Counted from the stretch's first letter, positions 8,662 to 15,828 are shown. The stretch is DNA of 16,049 bases from an uncultured Bacteroidales bacterium (GCA_937901225.1 CALCGX010000081.1:1-16049); one strand, 5' to 3'. The notes: generated from the letters alone by a model not told the origin. Numbers and translations: made by a program.

Positions 8662-9518
8662 TTCGTTTTGTTTTGTTGTTTATGGGTTCGTATATTCATT
8701 ATTATCAGTAAGACTAAGATAGTCAAGAAGATCAACGAGAATAGCGGTCGCAACTCAGGTGTCAAACCGCCTTTGCGCGCATCGGCATAGATAAAAGTAG
8801 ATAGAGTCTCCAAACCGCTACTGCCTTTTGTAAAGTAGGTCACGCCGAAGTCATCAATACTCAAAGTCAAACTCAAGATAAATCCACTAATCATTCCTGG
8901 CCACAACTCTGGCATCATCACTTTGCGCAATGCTTGGAAAGGAGTAGCGCCTAAGTCCAACGCCGCTTCGTAGATATTCGGATTCATCTTCGTCAGTCGT
9001 GGCATCACGCTCAGCACCACATAAGGAGTACAAAATACCACATGTGCCGCAATCACAGTACCCAAGCCGCGACTAATGCCCAAGAATACGAATAGCAAGA
9101 ACAAACTGATACCCGTCAGAATATCGGGGTTAATCATTGGAATGCTATTCATAAAGGTCAATATTTTCCTGTCGCGATTGCGCATATGATAAATACCTAT
9201 CGCAGCCAATGTGCCCAATACGGTAGAGATCAACGCTGACGCCAATGCAATCACCACTGTGAAGAAAATAGCGCGGTACAAGTTAGGATCCACTTTCACC
9301 TGTGCTACCGCATCGTAACCAGTAAATAGGTTCTCATACAAACCAAATGTAAATCCTGTCCAGTTGCCAAATACCTTGCTCTGTGTGAACGAGAATATGA
9401 TAATGAGCAGGATAGGGGCATACAATACCACCAATAGCAGCCACAAATACGCTTGTGCTGCTATGCGCGATCCTAATCCTCGCTGCTCAATCTTCGATTT
9501 CTTATAATTTTCAAACAT
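8658..9518 (-). CDS. potC: Spermidine/putrescine ABC transporter permease PotC
   Basis: This is the second inner-membrane permease of the polyamine importer, pairing with PotB. Six hydrophobic segments are visible, starting at YLWLLLVVLYAPILLIIIF and ending at LIFLTILVLLIIM. The cytoplasmic EAA loop that docks on the ATPase is clear: YEAALDLGATPFQALRKV, with EAA at residues 184-186. I chose the ATG at 9518-9516, giving MFENYKKSK and 286 residues. A GTG at 9530-9528 would add four residues (MFRD), but it lies inside the GTTTAGA repeat, and the same repeat precedes the potB ATG as untranslated sequence. There are 26 bases between the potB stop and this ATG, and its stop overlaps the potD start by four bases. 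Confidence 0.93.
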   Translation of the reverse strand: MFENYKKSKIEQRGLGSRIAAQAYLWLLLVVLYAPILLIIIFSFTQSKVFGNWTGFTFGLYENLFTGYDAVAQVKVDPNLYRAIFFTVVIALASALISTVLGTLAAIGIYHMRNRDRKILTFMNSIPMINPDILTGISLFLLFVFLGISRGLGTVIAAHVVFCTPYVVLSVMPRLTKMNPNIYEAALDLGATPFQALRKVMMPELWPGMISGFILSLTLSIDDFGVTYFTKGSSGLETLSTFIYADARKGGLTPELRPLFSLIFLTILVLLIIMNIRTHKQQNKTK

Positions 9519-9520
9519 GT

Positions 9521-9542
9521 CTCTAAACACTAAACTCTAAAC
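9521..9542 (-). repeat. Three copies of a 7-bp repeat before potC
   Basis: On the plus strand three adjacent 7-mers read TCTAAAC (9522-9528), ACTAAAC (9529-9535) and TCTAAAC (9536-9542). On the minus strand this is GTTTAGAGTTTAGTGTTTAGAG just ahead of the potC ATG. The same unit occurs twice before potB. The GAGA part could serve as a weak ribosome-binding region. Confidence 0.7.
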
Positions 9543-9544
9543 TC

Positions 9545-10339
9545 TCAACGATTTATATCCTCTTTATCTCCTCCAAAGAAACTAGTCAATCCGATGATTA
9601 TCAGCATGATCAACGACAATGCGGCACCATAGTTCCACATCGCTATACCACCTTCGCCGAAGCAGCGTTGGATTAGCGAACCAAACAGTGTCACCTTGTT
9701 ATGGGTCAGCAACTCCGCAATAGCGAAAGTCGAAACAGTTGGCATAAATACCATCACAATTCCCGAATAAATACCTGGCACCGACAATGGCAAAGTCACC
9801 TTCATAAACACCTGATGACGCTTTGCGCCCAAGTCGTGCGCAGCTTCAATCAAACTGGTGTCCATCTTTTGCAGGGTGTTGTAGATAGGATAAATCATAA
9901 ACGGCAAGAAATCATACACCATACCAAACAGCAACGCTCCTTCGCCCAGCGGCAAACCGAACATACGGAACAGTTCTACCGTCGCAATCGTGCGCAATAG
10001 GAAGTTAATCCACATCGGCAGAATAAACAACATCGCCATCACCTGAGGTGTCTTAAAGTCTGCCATCGCCATGATATACGCTGCGGGATAACCCAATACC
10101 AAGCATATGATGGTAGTAATCAGCGCAATAGCCAACGAATAGATAAAGGTGTTTATCGCCTCGGACTTCGTAAAGAAACTCACAAAGTTCTGTATCGTAA
10201 AGCTACCATCAGCATCCGTAAAGGCATACACACCAATCAGCACCAATGGCAGAATCACCAAGCACAGCATAAACAGCGCATAGGGCCATGCCCATGTACT
10301 ACGCGACTGAAACACCATTCTTAATTTACTATTTTTCAT
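9545..10339 (-). CDS. potB: Spermidine/putrescine ABC transporter permease PotB
   Basis: This is an inner-membrane permease of 264 residues that forms the translocation channel with PotC. Hydrophobic segments run from ALFMLCLVILPLVLIGVYAF (21-40) through about six helices to LSLIMLIIIGLTSFF. The cytoplasmic coupling loop is SLIEAAHDLGAKRHQVFMKV, with EAA at 165-167 and Gly at 171. The ATG at 10339-10337 follows the GTTTAGAG repeat directly. An internal ATG at residue 8 is also possible and would give a more typical N-terminus. The gene lies 44 bases after potA. The length is close to that of other PotB proteins. Confidence 0.93.
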   Translation of the reverse strand: MKNSKLRMVFQSRSTWAWPYALFMLCLVILPLVLIGVYAFTDADGSFTIQNFVSFFTKSEAINTFIYSLAIALITTIICLVLGYPAAYIMAMADFKTPQVMAMLFILPMWINFLLRTIATVELFRMFGLPLGEGALLFGMVYDFLPFMIYPIYNTLQKMDTSLIEAAHDLGAKRHQVFMKVTLPLSVPGIYSGIVMVFMPTVSTFAIAELLTHNKVTLFGSLIQRCFGEGGIAMWNYGAALSLIMLIIIGLTSFFGGDKEDINR

Positions 10340-10340
10340 C

Positions 10341-10354
10341 TCTAAACTCTAAAC
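10341..10354 (-). repeat. Two copies of the 7-bp TCTAAAC repeat before potB
   Basis: TCTAAAC is present twice in tandem (plus strand), that is GTTTAGAGTTTAGAG on the minus strand ending next to the potB ATG. It is the same unit as the triple copy before potC, at the same position relative to the start codon. Confidence 0.7.
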
Positions 10355-10383
10355 AGTAGCCCATAGGGCGTTCACTAAACAAA

Positions 10384-11817
10384 TCAGTCTTGGTTCTTTG
10401 TTCCTTGTTCTTGGCTCTTCTTGTACAATCGAATATAACTTGGCGCCACGCGAATTCCCACACGGTCGCCATCATCCCACACATCGTTGGTATCCACAAA
10501 GATATCATCGCCATCGTCTGTGCGTACAGTCAAATGATAGTGATCGCCCTTGTACAAGATGAAATATACCTCACCGCACAACACACCATCTTCCTCGTCG
10601 TCTTGCAGATTCACGCGGTTGAAGTCCACTTCCACTTCCACTTCTTCGCCTACTTCGAATCGCTCTGCCACTCGCTCTGGGATATCCCATTCCTCGTCCA
10701 AGAAGCGCACACGGTTATCCTCCAGCACTTCGCCATCGAAGGTGTTGCACAATCGCTCTTTCTTCATTACCTGAATATCTTCTGGCTTTACCAGCAGTCC
10801 CACTTTCGTGCCTGGCTCAAAGGCGTGATAATCTTGAATCATCAACTCATATCCCTCATCGGTCAGCACGGTCATCTCATAATGTACCCCCTTGAAGATA
10901 CAACTATGCACCTCGCCTTGCAATTGCCAGTTATCCTCCTTGCCTTCTTGCAAAGCGCCGATATAAATATCCTCTGGTCTCACCACCACATCCACTTCAG
11001 TATCTTCGCCAAAACCTTTGTCCACGCACTCAAAGTCGTGCTCGCAGAAGTTTACCATCTTATCTTTCACCATGGTGGCATCCAAGATATTACTCTCTCC
11101 GATGAAATCGGCTACAAAGCAGTTTTGTGGTTCGTTATACACATCGGTTGGTGTACCTATCTGCTGGATCTTGCCTTCGCTCATCACTACCACGCGGTCG
11201 CTCAATGTCAATGCCTCTTCCTGGTCGTGTGTCACATAGATAAAGGTGATACCCAACTTCTTGTGCATCGCACGAAGCTCCATCTGCATGTCCTTGCGCA
11301 TCTTTAGGTCCAGCGCAGCCAATGGCTCATCCAACAGGAGCACCTCTGGCTCATTGATGATGGCACGTGCAATCGCCACACGCTGTTGCTGACCGCCCGA
11401 CAGACTATCTACATCGCGGTACTCATAGTCGGTCATGCCCACAGTCTTCAGCGCCTGCTTCACCTTCTTTTCTATGACTTTCTTATCCTCCTTCTTCAGT
11501 TTTAATCCGAAAGCCACATTGTCAAATACATTCAAGTGTGGGAACAACGCGTATTTTTGGAATACCGTATTCACATCGCGCAAGTGCGGAGGCATCGTGG
11601 TTACATCTTCGCCGTTCAGCAAGATATCACCCTCTGTTGCCACTTGAAAACCTGCTATACAACGCAGCAAGGTAGTCTTTCCGCAACCCGATGGACCCAA
11701 GATAGTTACGAACTCGCCTTTCTTGATTTGAAGGCTCACATCGTCCAAGGCAAATTTACCGTCCTCAAACTGTTTGGACACATGATTCACCTCAATGATA
11801 AAATCCGATTTCTGCAT
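10384..11817 (-). CDS. potA: Polyamine ABC transporter ATPase PotA with a duplicated C-terminal domain
   Basis: This is the ATP-hydrolysing subunit of the importer. The ABC domain is complete: Walker A GPSGCGKTT (41-49), Q-loop Gln87 in VFQKYALFPH, signature LSGGQ (139-143), Walker B LLLDEP (160-165), D-loop LAALD (166-170) and switch His197. The protein has 477 residues, about 100 more than E. coli PotA. The extra length is explained by a second copy of the C-terminal TOBE-like unit. Residues 301-353 and 415-467 align without gaps at 20 of 53 identical positions (shared GEV, KG-x-HY, TV-x-TD-x-G, VG...). An acidic linker (about 362-410) joins them. The last ten residues (SQEQGTKNQD) are encoded by purine-rich low-complexity DNA and are probably not structural. 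The start follows an AGGAAG ribosome-binding site (11830-11825) by 7 bases. It is the first gene of the operon. Confidence 0.95.
   Translation of the reverse strand: MQKSDFIIEVNHVSKQFEDGKFALDDVSLQIKKGEFVTILGPSGCGKTTLLRCIAGFQVATEGDILLNGEDVTTMPPHLRDVNTVFQKYALFPHLNVFDNVAFGLKLKKEDKKVIEKKVKQALKTVGMTDYEYRDVDSLSGGQQQRVAIARAIINEPEVLLLDEPLAALDLKMRKDMQMELRAMHKKLGITFIYVTHDQEEALTLSDRVVVMSEGKIQQIGTPTDVYNEPQNCFVADFIGESNILDATMVKDKMVNFCEHDFECVDKGFGEDTEVDVVVRPEDIYIGALQEGKEDNWQLQGEVHSCIFKGVHYEMTVLTDEGYELMIQDYHAFEPGTKVGLLVKPEDIQVMKKERLCNTFDGEVLEDNRVRFLDEEWDIPERVAERFEVGEEVEVEVDFNRVNLQDDEEDGVLCGEVYFILYKGDHYHLTVRTDDGDDIFVDTNDVWDDGDRVGIRVAPSYIRLYKKSQEQGTKNQD
10387..10425 (-). repeat. Purine-rich low-complexity stretch at the end of potA
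   Basis: The minus strand reads as degenerate repeats of AAGAAC/AAGGAAC/AAAGAACC. They run from the end of the second TOBE unit to the stop codon, so they encode the nonconserved tail. The stretch resembles spacer-type simple sequence that has been absorbed into the reading frame. Confidence 0.5.
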
Positions 11818-11912
11818 TTGGTTTCTTCCTAAATGTTGAATTTATAAAAGTGACCATCGTTTTCGCTATGGTACACTATAAGTGTAATACATAAAAGTTC
11901 GTTTTAGCCAAT
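11818..11912 (-). promoter_or_regulatory. pot operon leader with two hairpins and an AGGAAG ribosome-binding site
   Basis: The predicted leader is about 95 bases long. On the minus strand 11886-11872 reads TACACT-TAT-AGTGTA (6-bp stem). The adjoining 11872-11853 reads ACCAT-AG-CG-AAAA-CG-ATGGT (5 bp, a bulge, then 2 bp). AGGAAG lies at 11830-11825, 7 bases before the ATG; such a good Shine-Dalgarno is notable for this phylum. The hairpins could take part in polyamine-responsive control, but that is only inference and they match no known riboswitch. Confidence 0.45.
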
Positions 11913-11919
11913 TTGGGCG

Positions 11920-11951
11920 CAAAGGTACAAAAAAAAACGCATAAACACAAA
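11920..11951 (-). promoter_or_regulatory. Bacteroidetes-type promoter of the pot operon
   Basis: On the minus strand TTTG (11951-11948), a 20-base spacer rich in T, and TACCTTTG (11927-11920) match the -33/-7 consensus. The -7 box is identical to that of the aldolase promoter. Transcription should start near 11913. No other TAnnTTTG site was seen in the short gaps of the operon, so this may drive all seven genes. Confidence 0.78.
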
Positions 11952-12132
11952 AAAAAGAGCAAAAAGTTTACTTTTATGCGATTTTTATGATATTTACTCT
12001 GCATTTTGCGAATGTGCTTTCGGAGAAATTGCGATAGCAAGGCGGTGTTCAAGGTGCAAGAAAAATGCATATTCCCTCTCTTTTTCCTGGTCCAATGAGC
12101 CCCCGTATTTTTCACTATCTTTCTGCTATAAA

Positions 12133-12187
12133 TCTTTAGTGATTCTTTAGTGATTCTTTAGTGATTTATTAGTTATTCATTAGTGAT
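12133..12187. repeat. Five-copy 11-bp tandem repeat in the divergent spacer
   Basis: The unit TCTTTAGTGAT is repeated exactly three times (12133-12165). It is followed by two variants, TTATTAGTTAT (12166-12176) and TCATTAGTGAT (12177-12187), for 55 bases without interruption. The 11-base period places each copy on nearly the same face of the helix. It lies about 180 bases upstream of the pot promoter and about 300 bases upstream of the rpsL promoter. It could be a protein-binding array or simple slippage sequence. Confidence 0.8.
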
Positions 12188-12481
12188 TAACTTGTCTTTT
12201 CTGTAGGTTTACTATTCCATTGCTTGCTGCTTAAAATGTCTCCTTACATCCCTCTTGATAAGTGTGGTGACAGTGTTATTCGACAGTCCTGTTTTTTGTG
12301 GTTTTGAGCATGATTTTTGGTGATGTTGAAAAGCTGTATAAGTAACTGAATTTTCTCAAATTAGAGACATTTTGAAGAAGTGATATTTTACACAAAACAG
12401 GGTGAATTTTGCAAAGTCGAAGTAGCAAAATGAAAAATTAACCATTTTTGGGTAAGAAAAATGCACTTTTTCTGCTGATTA
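12188..12481. other. AT-rich spacer without a recognised gene
   Basis: No convincing reading frame, tRNA or ncRNA was seen in this ~290-base stretch. A 10-base inverted repeat (AAAATGTCTC at 12233-12242 and GAGACATTTT at 12364-12373) could form a long-range stem. No TAnnTTTG promoter points into it, and an arm of this length is close to chance expectation in 800 bases. Confidence 0.5.
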
Positions 12482-12513
12482 TTTGGTGGTTTCGAGAAAA
12501 AGTAGTATCTTTG
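12482..12513 (+). promoter_or_regulatory. Bacteroidetes-type promoter of the str operon
   Basis: TTTG (12482-12485), a 20-base spacer and TATCTTTG (12506-12513) match the -33/-7 consensus. The predicted start near 12520 gives an rpsL leader of about 115 bases. Confidence 0.8.
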
Positions 12514-12528
12514 CATGCTTTTTCGCGG

Positions 12529-12561
12529 CGCGTGAATATGCGTGTGTGCATATGAGACGCG
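12529..12561 (+). promoter_or_regulatory. Hairpin at the 5' end of the rpsL leader
   Basis: CGCGT (12529-12533) pairs with ACGCG (12557-12561) and ATATGC (12536-12541) pairs with GCATAT (12548-12553). A small GA/GAG internal loop separates the two stems, and a GTGTGT loop closes the hairpin. It lies about 10 bases after the predicted start site and about 75 bases before the rpsL ATG. Ribosomal-protein leaders are often autoregulated by an operon product; no protein site is recognised here, so that role is inference. Confidence 0.5.
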
Positions 12562-12634
12562 AGAATGTTATGAAGAAAAGCAAAACAAAACGTTTAAATT
12601 AACATAAATTATTAACCAAAATTAAAAAGTTAAA

Positions 12635-13015
12635 ATGCCTACAATTCAACAATTAGTTAGAAAAGGAAGAGCAGAACTTATCGACAAGAGCAAGTCTCCA
12701 GCATTGGACAGCTGCCCACAACGTCGTGGCGTTTGTGTACGCGTTTACACAACAACTCCTAAGAAGCCAAACTCTGCTATGCGTAAAGTAGCACGTGTTC
12801 GCTTGACAAACCAAAAGGAGGTGAACGCTTACATCCCAGGTGAGGGTCATAACTTGCAAGAGCACAGCATCGTAATGGTGCGTGGTGGTCGTGTGAAAGA
12901 CCTCCCAGGTGTACGTTATCACATTGTTCGTGGTACATTGGATACTGCTGGTGTAGCTAACCGCTTGCAACGTCGAAGCAAATATGGCGCTAAGCGTCCT
13001 AAGGCTAAAAAGTAA
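12635..13015 (+). CDS. rpsL: 30S ribosomal protein S12
   Basis: S12 sits at the decoding centre of the small subunit and helps monitor codon-anticodon pairing. The 126-residue protein is full length and shows the hallmark TTTPKKPNSAMRKVARVRLT (40-59), GEGHNLQEHS (69-78) and GGRVKDLPGVRYHIVRG (84-100). The two lysines whose substitution gives streptomycin resistance, Lys43 and Lys88, are both intact. Asp89, the RimO methylthiolation site, is also present. The start lies in an A-rich, Shine-Dalgarno-free leader, typical of highly expressed Bacteroidetes genes. It is first in the str operon. Confidence 0.98.
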   Translation: MPTIQQLVRKGRAELIDKSKSPALDSCPQRRGVCVRVYTTTPKKPNSAMRKVARVRLTNQKEVNAYIPGEGHNLQEHSIVMVRGGRVKDLPGVRYHIVRGTLDTAGVANRLQRRSKYGAKRPKAKK

Positions 13016-13114
13016 TTTCTGACGAAACTAAAAACTAACTAAAGGTTCCATACGTTGGGACAGATTATTAATGGGTTGATCGGTTGAGTAAGCAGATGGA
13101 GTAAGGGTGAAAAA

Positions 13115-13194
13115 CTGAAATCTGAAAACTGAAAAGTAAAACTTGAAACTGAAGGGTGAAAACTGAAGCCTGAAAACTGAAGAAATCTGCTGAA
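13115..13194 (+). repeat. Degenerate CTGAA repeat between rpsL and rpsG
   Basis: Eight copies of CTGAA, mostly as CTGAAAA or CTGAAG at irregular 8-20 base spacing, fill 80 bases of the 214-base rpsL-rpsG gap (13016-13229). The rest of the gap shows no promoter match or clear hairpin. The final 20 bases before rpsG are an A/C-only tract (AAAAAAAACAAAACAAAACA). In E. coli the equivalent gap carries the S7 autoregulatory site; no equivalent structure is obvious here. Confidence 0.65.
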
Positions 13195-13229
13195 GTTAAG
13201 ACAATCAACAAAAAAAACAAAACAAAACA

Positions 13230-13703
13230 ATGAGAAAAGCAAAACCAAAAAAACGAGTTATCCTCCCAGATCCAGTGTTCGGTGAGGTAATGGTGGCTAA
13301 ATTTGTAAACCACCTCATGCTCGATGGTAAGAAGAATACTGCATATGGCGTATTCTACACCGCTTTGGAGACTGTTGGTAACAAGATGAAGGGTGAGCAA
13401 ACTCCACTCGAGATCTGGAAACAAGCTCTGAGCAACATCACTCCTTTGGTAGAGGTAAAATCAAAACGTATCGGTGGCGCAACTTTCCAAGTGCCAACTG
13501 AGATTCGTGCTGACCGCAAGGAGTCTATTTCAATGAAGAATATGATTCTCTTCGCTCGCAAGCGTGGTGGCCACTCTATGGCTGAGAAGCTCGCAGCTGA
13601 GATCATGGATGCATTTAATAACCAAGGTGGTGCCTTCAAGCGTAAAGAGGATATGCACCGCATGGCAGAGGCAAACCGTGCATTTGCACACTTCCGTTTT
13701 TAA
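13230..13703 (+). CDS. rpsG: 30S ribosomal protein S7
   Basis: S7 is a primary assembly protein of the 30S head; it binds 16S rRNA and contacts tRNA at the E site. The 157-residue protein has the expected length and motifs: a basic N-terminus (MRKAKPKKR), VNHLMLDGKKNTAY (26-39), RIGGATFQVPTEIR (80-93) and the C-terminal KRKEDMHRMAEANRAFAHFR. The start follows an A/C-rich tract without a Shine-Dalgarno. It sits 19 bases before fusA, the usual str-operon order. Its codon use (GAG, CTC, TTG, CGT) matches the native part of the window. Confidence 0.98.
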   Translation: MRKAKPKKRVILPDPVFGEVMVAKFVNHLMLDGKKNTAYGVFYTALETVGNKMKGEQTPLEIWKQALSNITPLVEVKSKRIGGATFQVPTEIRADRKESISMKNMILFARKRGGHSMAEKLAAEIMDAFNNQGGAFKRKEDMHRMAEANRAFAHFRF

Positions 13704-13722
13704 TCGCTAATTAGACGAAACA

Positions 13723-15828
13723 ATGGCTAAACACGATTTGAAATTAAACAGAAATATCGGTATCATGGCTCACATTGATGCTGGTAAGACTACTACCTCT
13801 GAGCGTATTTTGTTCTATACCGGTTTGACTCACAAGATTGGTGAGGTGCACGATGGTGCAGCTACCATGGACTGGATGGAGCAAGAGCAAGAGCGTGGTA
13901 TCACAATTACTTCTGCTGCTACAACTACTTTCTGGAACTACAAGGGTGATAAATACAAAATCAACTTGATTGACACTCCGGGACACGTTGACTTTACTGT
14001 TGAGGTAGAGCGTTCGCTCCGTATCTTGGACGGTGCTGTGGCTGCGTTCTGTGCGGTAGGTGGTGTGCAACCACAATCTGAGACCGTATGGCGTCAAGCT
14101 GACAAGTACAACGTGCCTCGTTTGTGCTACGTAAACAAGATGGACCGTTCAGGTGCTAACTTCTTTGACGTAGTTACTCAAATCAAGGAGGTGCTTGGTG
14201 CTAACCCATGTCCAATCCAAATTCCTATTGGTGCTGAGGAGACTTTCAAGGGCGTTGTTGACCTTGTGACTATGAAGGCATGCATCTGGAATGATGAGAC
14301 CATGGGCTCCGCATACTCTGTAGAGGAGATTCCTGCTGACCTCGTAGCTGAGGCAGAGGAGTGGCGCGACAAAATGCTCGAGACTATCTCTGAGTTTGAC
14401 GATGCATTGATGGAGAAGTATTTTGATGATCCATCTACCATCACCGAGGACGAGATTCGTGCTGCAATCCGCAAAGGTTGCTTGAGCATGCAAATGTTCC
14501 CAATGGTTTGTGGTTCTTCGTTCAAAAACAAAGGTGTACAAACTATGTTGGACGCAGTATGTGCATACTTGCCAAGTCCAATGGATACCCCTATTATAGA
14601 TGGTACGGACCCACGCACGGGTGACGCGATCACGCGCGAGCCAAAAGAGGATGATGATCTCTGCGCTTTGGCGTTCAAGATTGCTACTGACCCATATGTA
14701 GGTCGTTTGTGCTTCTTCCGTGTGTATAGTGGTAAGTTGGATGCAGGTTCTTATGTATTCAACCCACGTTCTGGAAAGCGCGAGCGTATCTCTCGTATCT
14801 TCCAAATGCACTCTAACCACCAAAATCCAGTAGAGACTATCGCAGCTGGTGATATCGGTGCAGGTGTAGGTTTCAAGGATATTCGTACAGGTGATACCTT
14901 GTGCGCTGAGGACAAACCAATCGTACTCGAGTCTATCGAGTTCCCAGCACCAGTGATCGGTATCTCTGTAGAGCCTAAGAGTCAAGCTGACCTCGACAAA
15001 CTTGGCGTAGGTTTGGCTAAGTTGGCAGAGGAGGATCCTACCTTTACTGTTAAGACTGACGAGCAAACAGGTCAAACTGTGATCTCTGGTATGGGTGAGC
15101 TTCACCTTGAGATCATCATCGATCGTCTGAAGCGTGAGTTCAAGGTAGAGTGTAACCAAGGTCGTCCTCAAGTAGCATACCGCGAGGCTATCTCTTCTTC
15201 TGTAGAGCTCCGCGAGACTTACAAGAAGCAATCTGGTGGTCGTGGTAAATATGCGGATATTATTGTTCGCGTTGAGCCAGCAGACGAGGGCTTCGAAGGT
15301 GGCTTGCAATTCGTTGACGTTGTTAAGGGTGGTAACGTGCCTAAAGAGTATATCCCAGCAGTAGAGAAGGGTTTCACAACCGCTATGAAGACTGGTATCT
15401 TGGCTGGCTATCCACTCGATACATTGAAGGTTACTTTGGTTGACGGTAGCTTCCACCCAGTTGACTCTGACCAACTCTCATTCGATATCTGCGCACAAAT
15501 GGCGTTCAAGAGCGCTTGCGCTAAGGCTAAACCAGTATTGATGGAGCCTATCATGAAGGTTGAGGTGGTAACTCCAGAGGAGAGCATGGGTGATGTTATC
15601 GGTGACTTGAACAAACGTCGTGGTCAAGTATTAGGTATTGAACCATTACCAAGTGGAAAACAATGTCTTACTGCTCATGTTCCAGAAGCTGAAATTACTA
15701 AATATGCTACTGACTTAAAAGCTATGACACAAGGTAGTGGATTCTTCACTCGTAAATTCATTAGATACGATGATGTTCCTGAACATTTAGTTTCTAAAAT
15801 TGTTGCAGAATACAAACCTAAAAACTAA
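13723..15828 (+). CDS. fusA: Elongation factor G, with a C-terminus that appears foreign
   Basis: EF-G is the GTPase that drives ribosomal translocation. The G-domain motifs are AHIDAGKT (16-23), RGITI (58-62), DTPGH (84-88), NKMD (138-141) and GSS (264-266). Residues 1 to about 630 look like a Bacteroidetes EF-G (KIGEVHDGAATMDWMEQEQERG, NANP-type insert, GFKDIRTGDTLC). From about residue 637 codon use changes sharply: Leu becomes TTA/CTT, Glu becomes GAA throughout, and AGA arginine appears. The protein ends with ITKYATDLKAMTQGSGFF and FIRYDDVPEH, which resembles the EF-G2-like paralogue of low-GC Firmicutes. A native tail would be expected to resemble '[20 protein letters not shown]'. The total of 701 residues is shorter than the ~705-718 of Bacteroides EF-G. 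The reading frame is open across the join. I think the true 3' end of this gene is not in this window. Confidence 0.9.
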   Translation: MAKHDLKLNRNIGIMAHIDAGKTTTSERILFYTGLTHKIGEVHDGAATMDWMEQEQERGITITSAATTTFWNYKGDKYKINLIDTPGHVDFTVEVERSLRILDGAVAAFCAVGGVQPQSETVWRQADKYNVPRLCYVNKMDRSGANFFDVVTQIKEVLGANPCPIQIPIGAEETFKGVVDLVTMKACIWNDETMGSAYSVEEIPADLVAEAEEWRDKMLETISEFDDALMEKYFDDPSTITEDEIRAAIRKGCLSMQMFPMVCGSSFKNKGVQTMLDAVCAYLPSPMDTPIIDGTDPRTGDAITREPKEDDDLCALAFKIATDPYVGRLCFFRVYSGKLDAGSYVFNPRSGKRERISRIFQMHSNHQNPVETIAAGDIGAGVGFKDIRTGDTLCAEDKPIVLESIEFPAPVIGISVEPKSQADLDKLGVGLAKLAEEDPTFTVKTDEQTGQTVISGMGELHLEIIIDRLKREFKVECNQGRPQVAYREAISSSVELRETYKKQSGGRGKYADIIVRVEPADEGFEGGLQFVDVVKGGNVPKEYIPAVEKGFTTAMKTGILAGYPLDTLKVTLVDGSFHPVDSDQLSFDICAQMAFKSACAKAKPVLMEPIMKVEVVTPEESMGDVIGDLNKRRGQVLGIEPLPSGKQCLTAHVPEAEITKYATDLKAMTQGSGFFTRKFIRYDDVPEHLVSKIVAEYKPKN

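Noticed and set aside
8658..9530. GTG start for potC at 9530
   Set aside because: The four extra residues are encoded by the GTTTAGA repeat, which is untranslated before potB; the ATG at 9518 is better placed.
10390..11307. 305-codon plus-strand frame opposite potA
   Set aside because: It is antisense to the well-supported PotA; the His/Leu/Val-rich translation has no recognisable domain and no promoter.
11876..12115. 79-codon minus-strand frame over the pot promoter
   Set aside because: It covers the -33/-7 promoter and A/T runs, has no ribosome-binding site and a low-complexity product.
12236..12307. Possible 23-codon peptide in the divergent spacer
   Set aside because: It has no ribosome-binding site or promoter, and such a short frame is expected by chance.
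12233..12373. 10-base inverted repeat AAAATGTCTC / GAGACATTTT as a structured RNA
   Set aside because: The arms are 121 bases apart, the interior shows no clear pairing, no promoter is visible, and such a match is close to chance in an 800-base AT-rich region.
12635..13015. Streptomycin-resistance form of S12
   Set aside because: Lys43 and Lys88 are both the wild-type lysines.
14149..15474. Long open frame (441 codons) on the minus strand inside fusA
   Set aside because: It is fully antisense to a clearly real EF-G gene and its product shows no domain features. It arises from the codon bias of fusA (few TTA/CTA/TCA codons in that register).
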